Part shown: positions 19,003 to 27,782 of the stretch, piece after piece
Numbering within the stretch: the stretch's first letter is position 1
How the letters are laid out: each line of letters begins with the position of its first letter
From: Chloroflexota bacterium
GTDB lineage: Bacteria > Chloroflexota > Anaerolineae > UBA4142
Direction: 5' to 3'
NCBI GenBank assembly: GCA_016223105.1
Contig: JACRPR010000082.1
Span: forward strand, 22,150-81,760
DNA: 59,611 bases
Notes under the pieces: model-generated
What the model was told of the DNA's origin: nothing
The model's input: the letters and a program-made list of their open reading frames with translations, nothing else
The model's database searches: none
Position numbers and translations under genes: made by a program

Positions 19003-20568
19003 TCAACCGGCTTGCGCGAGTCGAACGCAATTGCGTCCGGCGGTTTTGGCTTGATACAATGCTTCATCCGCCGATTTGAGAATCGCGATCATATCGTCCC
19101 CGTGGGTTGGCAAAAGCGCGACGCCGATGGAAGCGGTTACGCGCGCGGTTGGATGCACGGGCACAATTAGCAGATCGGCAATCGCCGCGCGTAATTGTTC
19201 GGCGCGGTGCAGGACAAATTCCTGGGTCGTGTTCATCAGCAAGCACAGGAATTCTTCACCGCCATAGCGGCAGACAATATCACTCGCGCGCAGGTGCGTT
19301 GTCAGCGCGCGCGCGATCGCGACGAGAGTTTCATCGCCCGCCAGGTGCCCATAGGTGTCGTTGATGGTTTTGAAATGATCAATGTCCAGGATCAAAATTC
19401 CGATGGCATAGTTATGGCGAAACGCGAGAACAATTTCGCGCGGCAGGGTTTCATTGAGATACCGCCGGTTGTAGAGGTGAGTCAACGGATCGCGAATGGA
19501 TTGTTCCAGCACCTGGATATGCAAATTCTGTAACTCGCCCAGTTGATTTTCCAGGAGCAGATTCGCGGCGTGGAGCGCATTTTCCAATTGTTTGCGTTCG
19601 GTGAGATCAATATCAATCCGGTACAGTTCTTTCCCTCTGCCACGCACTTCGGTAACGGTGTGGTTGGAAAAAACCGCCACGCGGGAACCGTCTTTCCGCA
19701 TTAGCAAAAGTTCGGAGCCAGGAATTCCAATCCCGGTTGTCATCATTTGCGCGATGGCTTGGCGCATGGCGATTTGCATTTCCGGCGGAATAATCAGATC
19801 CACCAAATGTTTGCCCAGCGCTTCGGCGGCGGAATACCCGTACAGTTTTTCACTCGCCGGGTTCCACAACGTTACCGTACCATCCGGCGCATAACCCTGC
19901 ACTGCGATATGCGAAACGCTTTCGACGATGGTCCGAAAGCGTTCTTCGTTTTCGCGCAACGCGGCGTGCACCAATTTTTGTTCGCTAATGTCACTGAGCG
20001 TTGTGCGGCAAACCTGCGCCTGGGTTTCGCTATCTTGCCCGCGTGTCATCTCGAGCCGCGCCCAAAACACATCGCCGGTCGTGTTGTGTTTCATTCGCAC
20101 TTCATAGACCTGCGGTGTGCCGATGGTAAACAGGTGGCGGCGGCGCAAATAGTATTCGTCTTGATCTTCGGGGACAATGAAATGGCTCAGCGGTTGCTTA
20201 ACCAGGTCGCCGCGCGACACGCCGAGCAGGATCGTGGTGCGGAGGTTCGCTTGGAGGATCAAGCCCTGCGGATTGAGTGTAATATATCCGACCGGCGCGA
20301 GATCGTACAGATCAAAATATCGCGCGCGCGCGCTTTCCAACGCGCCTTGCACGCGGCGGAGTTCTTCGTTCTGCATTTCCAATTCGATCTGATGCACTTG
20401 GAGTTCGTGAAGCAATTGCCGCGCTTGGTCAAGCGACAGTGCGTCCAGGTTGTCGCCGCGCGTCGCGCGCAGTTTTTCTTCCGCGCGTTGGCGCAAGGTT
20501 TGTTCCGCGCCGAGCGGAGGCGCGGCGGAATCGTTTTGTTGATCGTGTGGAATTGGCATACAATTCAT
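19003..20568 (-). CDS. PAS-PAS diguanylate cyclase
   Basis: 521 aa. Makes cyclic di-GMP. After a helical start (about 30-70) there are two PAS/PAC sensory domains (about 72-190, with YDLAPVGYITLNPQG; about 205-325, with EERFRTIVESVSHIAVQGYAPDG), a short coiled linker, and a GGDEF domain (about 350-515) with DHFKTINDTYGHLAGD and active-site GGEEF (436-440). An intact inhibitory site RASD (427-430) lies five residues before it. It starts 23 nt after the CheB-CheR-PAS gene on the same strand, so the two are probably one transcript. An internal ATG at 20559 is an alternative start. Confidence 0.92.
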   Translation of the reverse strand: MNCMPIPHDQQNDSAAPPLGAEQTLRQRAEEKLRATRGDNLDALSLDQARQLLHELQVHQIELEMQNEELRRVQGALESARARYFDLYDLAPVGYITLNPQGLILQANLRTTILLGVSRGDLVKQPLSHFIVPEDQDEYYLRRRHLFTIGTPQVYEVRMKHNTTGDVFWARLEMTRGQDSETQAQVCRTTLSDISEQKLVHAALRENEERFRTIVESVSHIAVQGYAPDGTVTLWNPASEKLYGYSAAEALGKHLVDLIIPPEMQIAMRQAIAQMMTTGIGIPGSELLLMRKDGSRVAVFSNHTVTEVRGRGKELYRIDIDLTERKQLENALHAANLLLENQLGELQNLHIQVLEQSIRDPLTHLYNRRYLNETLPREIVLAFRHNYAIGILILDIDHFKTINDTYGHLAGDETLVAIARALTTHLRASDIVCRYGGEEFLCLLMNTTQEFVLHRAEQLRAAIADLLIVPVHPTARVTASIGVALLPTHGDDMIAILKSADEALYQAKTAGRNCVRLAQAG

Positions 20569-20591
20569 TTATTTCCGATAAAGTCTATTGT

Positions 20592-23546
20592 CTAACGCGC
20601 GCCGATGTCGAGCGTGAACGTCAAAAGGTGTAGTTCGCCCGCCAGTTCGATCTCGATGATCGAATTCAAAACCGTCAAGTTTTTACCGGCTTGAGTGCGG
20701 AGGGTCGTTGTATACTCGCGCGCCAAACGCGCGGGCGGCGCGGCTTGGGCAAGTGGAGCAAGCCCCAACTCGTCGGCGGTCTTGCCGATCACCGCGGCGC
20801 GTTCATATTCGAACAACGCCAGGAATTTTTCGTTGACATCCGCGTACCGCCCGGTCGCGCGCTGAGTGATGCTCAACGCCGCCGGCGCGGCGCGAAAGAC
20901 GTGACTAAAAGTTTCTTCGGAGCGCTGGAGCGCGATTTCGATTTGCTTGCGCTCGGTAATGTCCACGAACGTAATCACCGCGCCTTCGATCACATTCTCC
21001 ATCGTGCGATACGGACGAATTCGCATCAGGAACCACGCGTTCGACCTGGTTTGGACTTCGGCTTCTTTCGGCACCAATGTATCCAGCACGGCGCGCACAT
21101 CTTCAACCAGCGAAGCATAGCCGACCAGGTTGGAGACAATGTGTCCGACCGGTCTGCCGATATCGGTTTGGATCAAGTTGATCAACTGGGTCGTCGCGGG
21201 CGTAAAACGCGCGATCCGCAATTGATGATCCACAAAGAGCGTGCCGATGCCGGTGCCCGCGAGCAAATTGTTCATATCGTTGTTCGCGCGCGTGAGGTCC
21301 GCCACTTTGGTTTGCAATTCGGCATTGACCGTCGCCAATTCTTCATTGACCGATTGCAATTCCTCTTTCGAGGTTTCGAGTTCCTCGTTCGTGGATTGCA
21401 ATTCTTCATTGATCGACTGCATCTCTTCGTTCGTGGATTTGAGTTCCTCGTTCGCGGTCTCCATTTCTTCCAGCGTGGTTTGCAGATATTCATCTTTGGC
21501 GCGCAGTTCTTGCTCCAGCCGACCGACGCGCGTGTCAATCTCCTCCGCGGGCGTGTGCGCTTGCGTCGCGTCCGTTTCGACATTGTCTAGCGCGGGCGGC
21601 GCTTCTTCTAAAATAACCAGGAACAGATCCGACAAAAATTCACCGGCGGGGCTTGCCATCACCGGGCGCACGATCAGATTGATCGTCGTGAAATCGCCGT
21701 TCGTCTTGACCGACAGACCGGCATAACGCACCGGCTCTTTGTGCGCCACGGCTTTGTGCAACGCCGTTGCCAACTCGCGGCGCAAGCCCTCGCGCGCCAT
21801 TTGCAAAATGTTCATCCCAGGATCACCCGGCGCGGGTTCCAGGTATTTTCCGGTGCGTCCGTAAATGAAAAGCACCTCACCGTGTCCATTGACGAGCACG
21901 CTGACCGGCGCATAGTGTTCGAGTAACGATTGTTCAACCAGTTCGTGCATTGCAACCTTGCTTTCGCGCGCGCGCTCGCGCGATGGATGCGGGCGCGCTA
22001 CATTATCGGCTAACGGCGGCGCAAAATCACCGAGCGAGAGACGCGCCGCGCCGATGCCCAACTCCAGCCGTTGATAAAGTTTCCATTTGCGATCCAACGG
22101 CGCAAAGAGCGTAACGAAATCGCCGATGGTCTCCGACGTGCCCAAGCAAAGCATTCCGCCGGGATTCAACGCATAGTGAAACAGGGGAATGAGTTTCTTT
22201 TGCAAATCGCCGTTGAGATAAATCAACAAATTGCGGCAACTGATCAAATCGAGTTTGGAGAACGGCGGATCTTTGATCACGTCTTGCTCGGAAAAGACAA
22301 GCAGATCGCGGATAAATTTTTGGATGCGATAACCGCCCTCGCCCGGCTCTTGAATGAAAAAACGCGTCAAGCGCTCCGGCGAAATGTCGGCGGCGATGCT
22401 CGCGGGAAAGACGCCGTTGCGCGCTTGCTCGATGGATTGCCGATCAATATCGGTCGCGAAAATCTGCGCCTTGAACGGTTGGCGCAAGGTTTCCAAATGT
22501 TCCTGGATCAGAATCGCGAGCGAGTACGCTTCTTCGCCGGTCGAACAACCACACACCCACGCGCGCACGGTACTGCCAGCGGGCTTGCCGGCAAAGAGGC
22601 GCGGCATGATCTGGGTTTGCAACGCGGTGAACGCCTCCGGGTCGCGAAAAAAATTCGTAACGCCGATCAAGAGATCGCGAAAGAGCGCGTCAAGCTCCGC
22701 CGGATTTATTTGGGCAAAGCGTAAATAATCCTCCGCGTGCTCGATCTGATGAATTGCCATCCGCCGCTCGACGCGCCGCGCGAGCGTGTTTTGTTTGTAC
22801 TGCGAAAAATCATGCCCGGTTTGCGCGCGCAGTAAGACACATAATTTTTTCAGCAGGTCTTCGGACGTGGGCGCGGGCGCGGAAACCGGTTGCATTTTTT
22901 TGCCGAACGCGTGCGAAACATACGCGATCAATTGCGCGGGCATTTCCGCCGGCTTGAGCACATAGTCCACCAAGCCGGTTGCAATCGCACTGCGCGGCAT
23001 CCCGTCGAACTCAGTGCTGTCCGGGTTTTGCGCCATTGCCATTCCGCCTTCGCCTTTGACCGCGCGCACGCCCAGCGTGCCGTCACTGCCGGTGCCGGAC
23101 AGGACGATGCAAATCGCGCGCTCGCGTTGATCCTGGGCGAGCGAGCGAAAGAAAAAATCAATCGGCAAACGCAAACCGCGCGGCGCGCTCGGCTCGAGCA
23201 ATTGGAGTGTGCCGTTCAGAAACGCCATATCGCGATTGGGCGGAATAATGTACGCGCAGTTCGGCTCCACGCGCATGCCGTCTGTAACTTCATAGACTTG
23301 CATCCGCGTATACCGTTTGACCAGGTCGGTCAAAATACTCTTGTGATCCGGCGATAAATGTTGCACGAGCACGAACGCGATGCCGCCCTCGGTGTCGCTG
23401 GGCATCGCGGAAAAAAACGCTTCAAACGCCGCGAGTCCGCCTGCCGACGCGCCGATGCCGACAATCGCAAATCCTGGCTCCGGCAAACTCGCCTCGGCGA
23501 TCGCGTCCGCGGTTGGCGCGGCGTTGCGATTAGGTTCCTGGGTCAT
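20592..23546 (-). CDS. CheB-CheR-PAS hybrid protein
   Basis: 984 aa. Residues 20-215 are a CheB methylesterase (S34 in GIGASAGG, H63 in VQHLSPDH, D155 in GTGSDG), without an N-terminal receiver. Residues about 230-490 are a CheR methyltransferase (VRAWVCGCSTGEEAYSLA, 328-345, the SAM loop; LISCRNLLIYL). A PAS-like region follows, then a long coiled coil of EEL(Q/E)STNEE heptads (about 690-790), then two PAS domains. No histidine kinase or receiver is attached. Proteins of this build normally feed two-component or c-di-GMP signalling; the adjoining PAS-GGDEF gene is the likely output partner (inference). Confidence 0.9.
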   Translation of the reverse strand: MTQEPNRNAAPTADAIAEASLPEPGFAIVGIGASAGGLAAFEAFFSAMPSDTEGGIAFVLVQHLSPDHKSILTDLVKRYTRMQVYEVTDGMRVEPNCAYIIPPNRDMAFLNGTLQLLEPSAPRGLRLPIDFFFRSLAQDQRERAICIVLSGTGSDGTLGVRAVKGEGGMAMAQNPDSTEFDGMPRSAIATGLVDYVLKPAEMPAQLIAYVSHAFGKKMQPVSAPAPTSEDLLKKLCVLLRAQTGHDFSQYKQNTLARRVERRMAIHQIEHAEDYLRFAQINPAELDALFRDLLIGVTNFFRDPEAFTALQTQIMPRLFAGKPAGSTVRAWVCGCSTGEEAYSLAILIQEHLETLRQPFKAQIFATDIDRQSIEQARNGVFPASIAADISPERLTRFFIQEPGEGGYRIQKFIRDLLVFSEQDVIKDPPFSKLDLISCRNLLIYLNGDLQKKLIPLFHYALNPGGMLCLGTSETIGDFVTLFAPLDRKWKLYQRLELGIGAARLSLGDFAPPLADNVARPHPSRERARESKVAMHELVEQSLLEHYAPVSVLVNGHGEVLFIYGRTGKYLEPAPGDPGMNILQMAREGLRRELATALHKAVAHKEPVRYAGLSVKTNGDFTTINLIVRPVMASPAGEFLSDLFLVILEEAPPALDNVETDATQAHTPAEEIDTRVGRLEQELRAKDEYLQTTLEEMETANEELKSTNEEMQSINEELQSTNEELETSKEELQSVNEELATVNAELQTKVADLTRANNDMNNLLAGTGIGTLFVDHQLRIARFTPATTQLINLIQTDIGRPVGHIVSNLVGYASLVEDVRAVLDTLVPKEAEVQTRSNAWFLMRIRPYRTMENVIEGAVITFVDITERKQIEIALQRSEETFSHVFRAAPAALSITQRATGRYADVNEKFLALFEYERAAVIGKTADELGLAPLAQAAPPARLAREYTTTLRTQAGKNLTVLNSIIEIELAGELHLLTFTLDIGAR

Positions 23547-23642
23547 TGTGCCTCCCGGTTCGTTTCACAATTCGTCCCGACTGCAATTTTGATTTCGGCT
23601 ATTATACTCGATTTCGCGTCGGATGAGTACCCTGTCCGCATC

Positions 23643-23689
23643 GTGGCGCGGCTTAAAGCCACGGATGCGGGCTCGAAAGCCCGCGCCAC
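23643..23689. repeat. GTGGCGCGGC hairpin element
   Basis: Two nested stems: GTGGCGCGGCTTAAAGCC with its partner GGGCTCGAAAGCCCGCGCCAC. The same element occurs at 50152-50206 and, in a short form, at 58508-58537, each time next to an AATTTCA-like motif. It lies in the 160-bp gap between the regulator gene's stop and the start of the CheB-CheR gene. Confidence 0.8.
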
Positions 23690-23706
23690 AGTTAATTTCA
23701 AAATCC

Positions 23707-26643
23707 CTAGCCGCTCTGTTTTTCCAAATGCTCATCGAGCGATTGCGCGATGCCGCGCGCGCGCGCCGTGTCGAATTGTGCGCGCGACAATTGCGTTTCT
23801 AATTCCGCGAACAAATGCGCGCCCGGCGCGCGCGCCTCCGCGCTCAACGCCGGATGATTCAGCGCGAACGCGAGCAACGCGACGGCTTGTTCGAGATTGC
23901 GCTCACGCGCGTCGAGCGTCGCGATGCCGATAAAAATTTCGACGATACGCCGCGTCGCGCGAATCGCGCGCGCGATGTACAGTCCTTCGCGAAAGTACGC
24001 GCGCGCGTCCGCGTGCTCGCCGCGCGCGCACGCGTTCGCGCCGAGATTGTCGAGCGCGGTCGCGATGCCCCACGCGTCGCCCAGCTCGCGGCGCAATGCC
24101 AGCCCTTCGCGATAGAGTTGCTCCGCGCGCGCGTAATCAGTTTGCCGATACGCGAGATACCCCAGGTTGTTGAGACAAATCGCGATGCCAAGCCGATTGT
24201 CGAGCTCGCGAAAAATGCCGATGCTCTCCTGATACAATTGTTCCGCCGCGCGCGGATTGTCCTGCGCGGTAACGATGCTCGCGAGATTGATGAGCGTTTT
24301 CGCGACGCCGGGCAAATCGCCGAGCGCGCGGCGGAGCGCCAAACTTGCTTCCACACGCGCGCGCGCCGCGACCTGGTCGCCTTGCGTGTGCAGAACGTGT
24401 CCCAGGTTGCTCAACGCGCGCGCGATGCCCCACGCATCATCGGCTTGGTGCGCGTGCGTGTAACTCGCCTCGAACAATTGTTGCGCGCGCGCGCGGTCGC
24501 CGGTGCGTTCGGCAATCGTTCCCAAATTATTGAGCGCGAACGCGCGCTCACGCGGCGCAGAAACCAGGTCGCGCGCGGTCTCCAACAATGCGCGCGCGCC
24601 GGCGTAATCGGCGCGGCGCGTCGCAAAGACGCCTTGCCACGCGAGCACGATGCCGCGCGTTGCCGCGCGCGGCAAAACGTTCGCGGCGCGCGCCATCAAC
24701 TCGGCGCCTTCGCGCGCCCAATTGCGCGTTTCGTAAAAAATCGCCAGCCCTTCGACCGCGCGCGCGATGATCGCTTCGTCTGTTTGTTCGATTGCCCAAG
24801 CCCACGCCGCGCGAATGTTTTCCAAATCTTGCGCGATCTGCTCGAGCGCGGCGCGTTTGCCCTGCCGCATTTCAAGCGCGCGGCTCGCGATGAAATCCGC
24901 GAAATAATGCGCGTGCGCGTCGCGCGTCGCGCGCATCGCGTCCGCATCGAGTTTTTCTTCCGCGTATTGGCGAAGTGTTTCGATCATTGCATACCGCCCC
25001 GCGCGGTCGTGATGCAAAAGCGATTTGCCGACGAGCGTCAAAAGTTGCGTTAGCGACGCGCCCGCGATTTGCTCGGCGGCGGCTTCGCGAAATCCGCCGC
25101 GCATCACCGCCAAACGACAAAACGGCGCGCGTTCTTCCGTCGTCAAAAGATTCCACGAATAATCGAACACTGCGCGCAAACTACGTTGCCGCGCCGGGAC
25201 ATCGCCCATCGTCGTCGCGAGAAAATCGAGATTGTGCGCGATCGCGTGCGCGATCTCCGCGCAGGTCGAATCGCGAATCGCGGTCGCGGCGAGTTCGATG
25301 CCGAGCGGCAAGCCCTCGACCAGGGCGCAGATGCGCGCGATGGATGCCGCGTCGTTTTCGTCCGGTGCGAAACGCGCGCGGGCGCGGCGCGCGCTTTGAA
25401 CAAATAATCGCGGCGCGTCCTGCTCCGGCAAACCGCGCACCTCGTACACCCATTCGGCTTGCAAGTTCAAGCGTTCGCGCGAGGTCGCGATCATTTTCAC
25501 ATCGGGCGCGTTCTGCAACAGCGCGACAAATTCGGACGCGCCCGCGCGCACTTGCTCCACATTGTCCAAAATTAACAGCATTTCTTTGCCGCGCAAGTAA
25601 TTTTGCAATTGCGCGCGCGGATCGCCCGCGCCCAAATCGAGCGCGAGTTGTTCGACGAACGCGAGCGGAATCATTTCCGGCGCGGACAATGCGGACAGGG
25701 AAACAAAGCGCGCGCCGTTCAAAAATCGTTCGACGTGTTGCGCGGCGATTTGCAACGCGAGCCGCGTTTTGCCAACGCCGCCGCGCCCGACGAGCGTGAT
25801 CAGCCGACAACCTGGGTCGGCGATCAGCGCATCGAGTTCCGCGAGTTCATCCGCGCGTCCGACGAACGGGGTGAGCGCGGCAGGTAAGTTGTGGCGCGGC
25901 GATGCTTCCGCCGCGCGGATCCGTTCAACCAGCGCGGTCGTGTCCGCCGCGGGCGCGACGTTCAACTCATCGCGCAAAATGCGCCGACAAATTTCGTACT
26001 GCGCGAGCGCGGCGGAACGTTGTCCACTGTGCGCGAGCAACACCATCATCCGGCGATGCGCTTCTTCGCGCCAGGGATCGAGCGTGAGTAATTTGCGTAA
26101 CGTCGTGAGCGCGTGCGGTAATTCCTGGCGCGTCGCGTAATCGTTTGTCAAATGATACAGTGCGTCCACGGCAAATTCGCGCAATGACGCGCGTTGTTGT
26201 TGCAACCACTCGTTGAACAAGGTGTCGGCGGGGAGATCGAGATCGGCGAGCAAATCGCCGCGATACAATTCCAGCGCGCGCGCGCGTGTGGCAATCATTT
26301 CCGGCGTCGCCGCGTCCGCGCCATCGCGTAGCGCGCGCAAAAATTCATCCGTGTCGAGCGACACACCCGGATTCGTTTGCCACGCGATTGAAACGCGGTC
26401 GGCGGTGAACACGGTCGCGCGCAACCCCTCATTTAAATTCCACAACGCGAAGCGCAAATTGTCGAGCGCTTTTTTTTCGGAGGAATCGGACCAGAGAAGC
26501 CCGGCGAGTTTACTGCGCGTGTGCGCGCCGGGAGTGAGCGCAAGGTAGCAAAGTAATGCCAGCACCTTGCGGCTCTTGAAGGGCGCAAGCGGTTTGCCGT
26601 CGCGTTCGATGGACGGCGTGCCAAGCAGGCGAATGTGAATCAT
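23707..26643 (-). CDS. SARP-type regulator with BTAD, NB-ARC ATPase and TPR repeats
   Basis: 978 aa, AfsR-like. N-terminal winged-helix plus BTAD (residues about 1-245: IRLLGTPSIERDGKPLAPFKSR, YRGDLLADLDLPADTLFNEW), then an NB-ARC/STAND ATPase (Walker A VGRGGVGKTRLAL near 283; LLILDNVEQV as Walker B), and about 10 tetratricopeptide repeats from residue 640 on (ALNNLGTIAERTGD, ALSNLGHVLHTQGD, CLNNLGYLAYRQTD). Such proteins are ATP-gated transcription activators that bind tandem direct repeats near the -35 region. A perfect 11-bp direct repeat lies 20 bp upstream of its start (26663-26684), facing a divergent small gene. Confidence 0.9.
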   Translation of the reverse strand: MIHIRLLGTPSIERDGKPLAPFKSRKVLALLCYLALTPGAHTRSKLAGLLWSDSSEKKALDNLRFALWNLNEGLRATVFTADRVSIAWQTNPGVSLDTDEFLRALRDGADAATPEMIATRARALELYRGDLLADLDLPADTLFNEWLQQQRASLREFAVDALYHLTNDYATRQELPHALTTLRKLLTLDPWREEAHRRMMVLLAHSGQRSAALAQYEICRRILRDELNVAPAADTTALVERIRAAEASPRHNLPAALTPFVGRADELAELDALIADPGCRLITLVGRGGVGKTRLALQIAAQHVERFLNGARFVSLSALSAPEMIPLAFVEQLALDLGAGDPRAQLQNYLRGKEMLLILDNVEQVRAGASEFVALLQNAPDVKMIATSRERLNLQAEWVYEVRGLPEQDAPRLFVQSARRARARFAPDENDAASIARICALVEGLPLGIELAATAIRDSTCAEIAHAIAHNLDFLATTMGDVPARQRSLRAVFDYSWNLLTTEERAPFCRLAVMRGGFREAAAEQIAGASLTQLLTLVGKSLLHHDRAGRYAMIETLRQYAEEKLDADAMRATRDAHAHYFADFIASRALEMRQGKRAALEQIAQDLENIRAAWAWAIEQTDEAIIARAVEGLAIFYETRNWAREGAELMARAANVLPRAATRGIVLAWQGVFATRRADYAGARALLETARDLVSAPRERAFALNNLGTIAERTGDRARAQQLFEASYTHAHQADDAWGIARALSNLGHVLHTQGDQVAARARVEASLALRRALGDLPGVAKTLINLASIVTAQDNPRAAEQLYQESIGIFRELDNRLGIAICLNNLGYLAYRQTDYARAEQLYREGLALRRELGDAWGIATALDNLGANACARGEHADARAYFREGLYIARAIRATRRIVEIFIGIATLDARERNLEQAVALLAFALNHPALSAEARAPGAHLFAELETQLSRAQFDTARARGIAQSLDEHLEKQSG

Positions 26644-26662
26644 TGTGGGTAGAGATTGGAGA

Positions 26663-26684
26663 TTCAGTAAACGTTCAGTAAACG
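26663..26684. promoter_or_regulatory. candidate SARP operator: two 11-bp direct repeats
   Basis: TTCAGTAAACG occurs twice head to tail with no mismatch. SARP-family regulators are known to bind direct repeats spaced 11 bp apart, one helical turn. It lies between the SARP-type gene (minus strand, starts 26643) and a small plus-strand gene whose possible -10 TTATAC is at 26713-26718, so it could serve either or both. This is inference from spacing and position. Confidence 0.55.
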
Positions 26685-26731
26685 CGCCAGTGTTACGATG
26701 CGCGCAATTCGATTATACAACGGAATGGGCT

Positions 26732-26944
26732 ATGTCGAAAATAGAACCGTATCGGCATCTCTATTTTTTGTATGCGTGGGTCGAGCCGCACGCGGACGCG
26801 TCGGCGCGCCCGGTGTGGCGTTATCGCGTTGAAGACGCGCTAACGCACGAGCAACATTTGTTCGGCGAACTGCGCGGGTTGTTGGAATTTTTGCAAGCGC
26901 GCCAGGTGGTCGCACTATCGCTCGACGCGCGCGCGGGAGAGTAA
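26732..26944 (+). CDS. small hypothetical protein
   Basis: 70 aa from ATG 26732: a soluble, aromatic-rich start (YRHLYFLYAWVEPHAD) and an acidic, helical C-terminal half (HEQHLFGELRGLLEFLQARQVV). No family recognised. It diverges from the SARP-type regulator and could be its target given the direct repeats between them. The next reading frame starts 2 nt after its stop. Confidence 0.5.
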   Translation: MSKIEPYRHLYFLYAWVEPHADASARPVWRYRVEDALTHEQHLFGELRGLLEFLQARQVVALSLDARAGE

Positions 26945-26977
26945 CGATGAAAACAGATTTTCGCGCTGGCGTTTGGA

Positions 26978-27319
26978 TTGATCGCGTTGACAATGTTCGT
27001 CGCCGCGACTGGCGATGCGGATGCGCGCGGCGCGCCGCCGCAGAATGACGCGCGCGCGGCAGACGCGCGCGCGGCAGACGCGCGCGCGGCAGACGCGCGC
27101 GCGGCAGACGCGCGCGCGCCGACGCCGACGCCGCGCGCGCGCCGCGCGCCGAACGCGCGCACGATCACGTTCACGTACGACAATGCCGGGCGCGTGACCG
27201 AAGCGAATTACGGAAGCGGCAGTCGCATTGCGTTCACGTACGATTTTTCCGGCGATTTGACGGCGATGCAAACTTTCGCGGTTGATCTCCGTATCTTTTT
27301 CCCGGTGATTCTCAAATAA
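26978..27319 (+). CDS. small secreted protein with DARAA repeats and one YD repeat, probably frameshifted at its start
   Basis: 113 aa from TTG 26978. Reading the frame back gives KQIFALAFGLIALTMFVAATGDADA, a textbook signal peptide, but its ATG (26947) is in another frame because of one extra A in ATGAAAACAG; ATGAAACAG would give MKQIFALAF. Residues 24-47 are DARAA units coded by a 15-bp tandem repeat (27048-27120). Then comes TFTYDNAGRVTEANYGSGSR, a YD repeat of the RHS type, and the C-terminus FFPVILK. Five hundred bases upstream of the TGase/RHS pair, so it may be an RHS-related companion or a remnant. Confidence 0.5.
   Translation: MIALTMFVAATGDADARGAPPQNDARAADARAADARAADARAADARAPTPTPRARRAPNARTITFTYDNAGRVTEANYGSGSRIAFTYDFSGDLTAMQTFAVDLRIFFPVILK
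27048..27120 (+). repeat. 15-bp tandem repeat coding DARAA
   Basis: About four and a half perfect copies of GACGCGCGCGCGGCA inside the small YD-repeat gene. Identical at the nucleotide level, so it is either recent or held by slippage; copy number probably varies between strains. Confidence 0.85.
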
Positions 27320-27322
27320 ATG

Positions 27323-27486
27323 GTAACTACTCAGCCCATGTCATTGCGAGCGGTTTTCGCTGGCACTTGCGTTCCCGCCAGGGCAAGTGTGCGAAGCAAT
27401 CCCCGACCTGGTCGATCCGGATTCACAACGCGGGGATTGCTTCGTCGGCAAAAACCGCCTCCTCGCAATGACACCTGAGTAGTTAC
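27323..27486. mobile_element. MITE-like element with GTAACTACTCAG ends and 8-bp target duplication
   Basis: 164 bp. Terminal inverted repeats GTAACTACTCAG / CTGAGTAGTTAC (12 bp, perfect), continued inward by GTCATTGCGAG / CTCGCAATGAC. Inner arms GAAGCAATCCCC and GGGGATTGCTTC. It is flanked by AATAAATG on both sides (27315-27322 and 27487-27494), an 8-bp direct repeat. No coding capacity. GTAA ends and 8-bp duplications are what I know of IS66-family insertion sequences, so it may be mobilised by such a transposase. A close copy is at 49176-49306. Confidence 0.85.
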
Positions 27487-27521
27487 AATAAATGACAATG
27501 AATTTTGGAATTGAACGAACA

Positions 27522-27672
27522 ACTGGAGTCAAGCGTTTACGCGGTTGCTCGCCCGGACAAACCACCCCGCTAATGAATTTTGATTCTCAAATTCGGTAAT
27601 CGTCTGGAATCGAGCGTTTACGCGGTTCGCTTTGCGGCTCGGACAAACAACCCGCTGAAGCGTCGAATCCAG
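27522..27672. repeat. two copies of a GCGTTTACGCGG repeat
   Basis: Copy one 27522-27571 (partial), copy two 27604-27672 (full: starts CTGGAATCGAGCGTTTACGC, ends GAAGCGTCGAATCCAG, so its ends are inverted). A third full copy lies at 58411-58479. Copy two is enclosed by a further inverted pair AATTCGGTAAT / ATTACCGATTT. Together with the MITE it accounts for most of the 463-bp gap 27320-27782; no gene is visible in the gap. Confidence 0.8.
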
Positions 27673-27782
27673 AATCGCGAAAATTCATTACCGATTTTGA
27701 CTTTCAAAACGCACAAGCGTCGTATCCGGACTGAACAATTCGTTCAATTCTCCAATTCGTTGTCATTTCCCGGAGCAAAACT

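Noticed and set aside
27048..27120. DARAA repeat region as a non-coding regulatory repeat
   Set aside because: The unit is 15 bp and the reading frame is kept with a signal peptide before it and a YD repeat after it, so it is coding.
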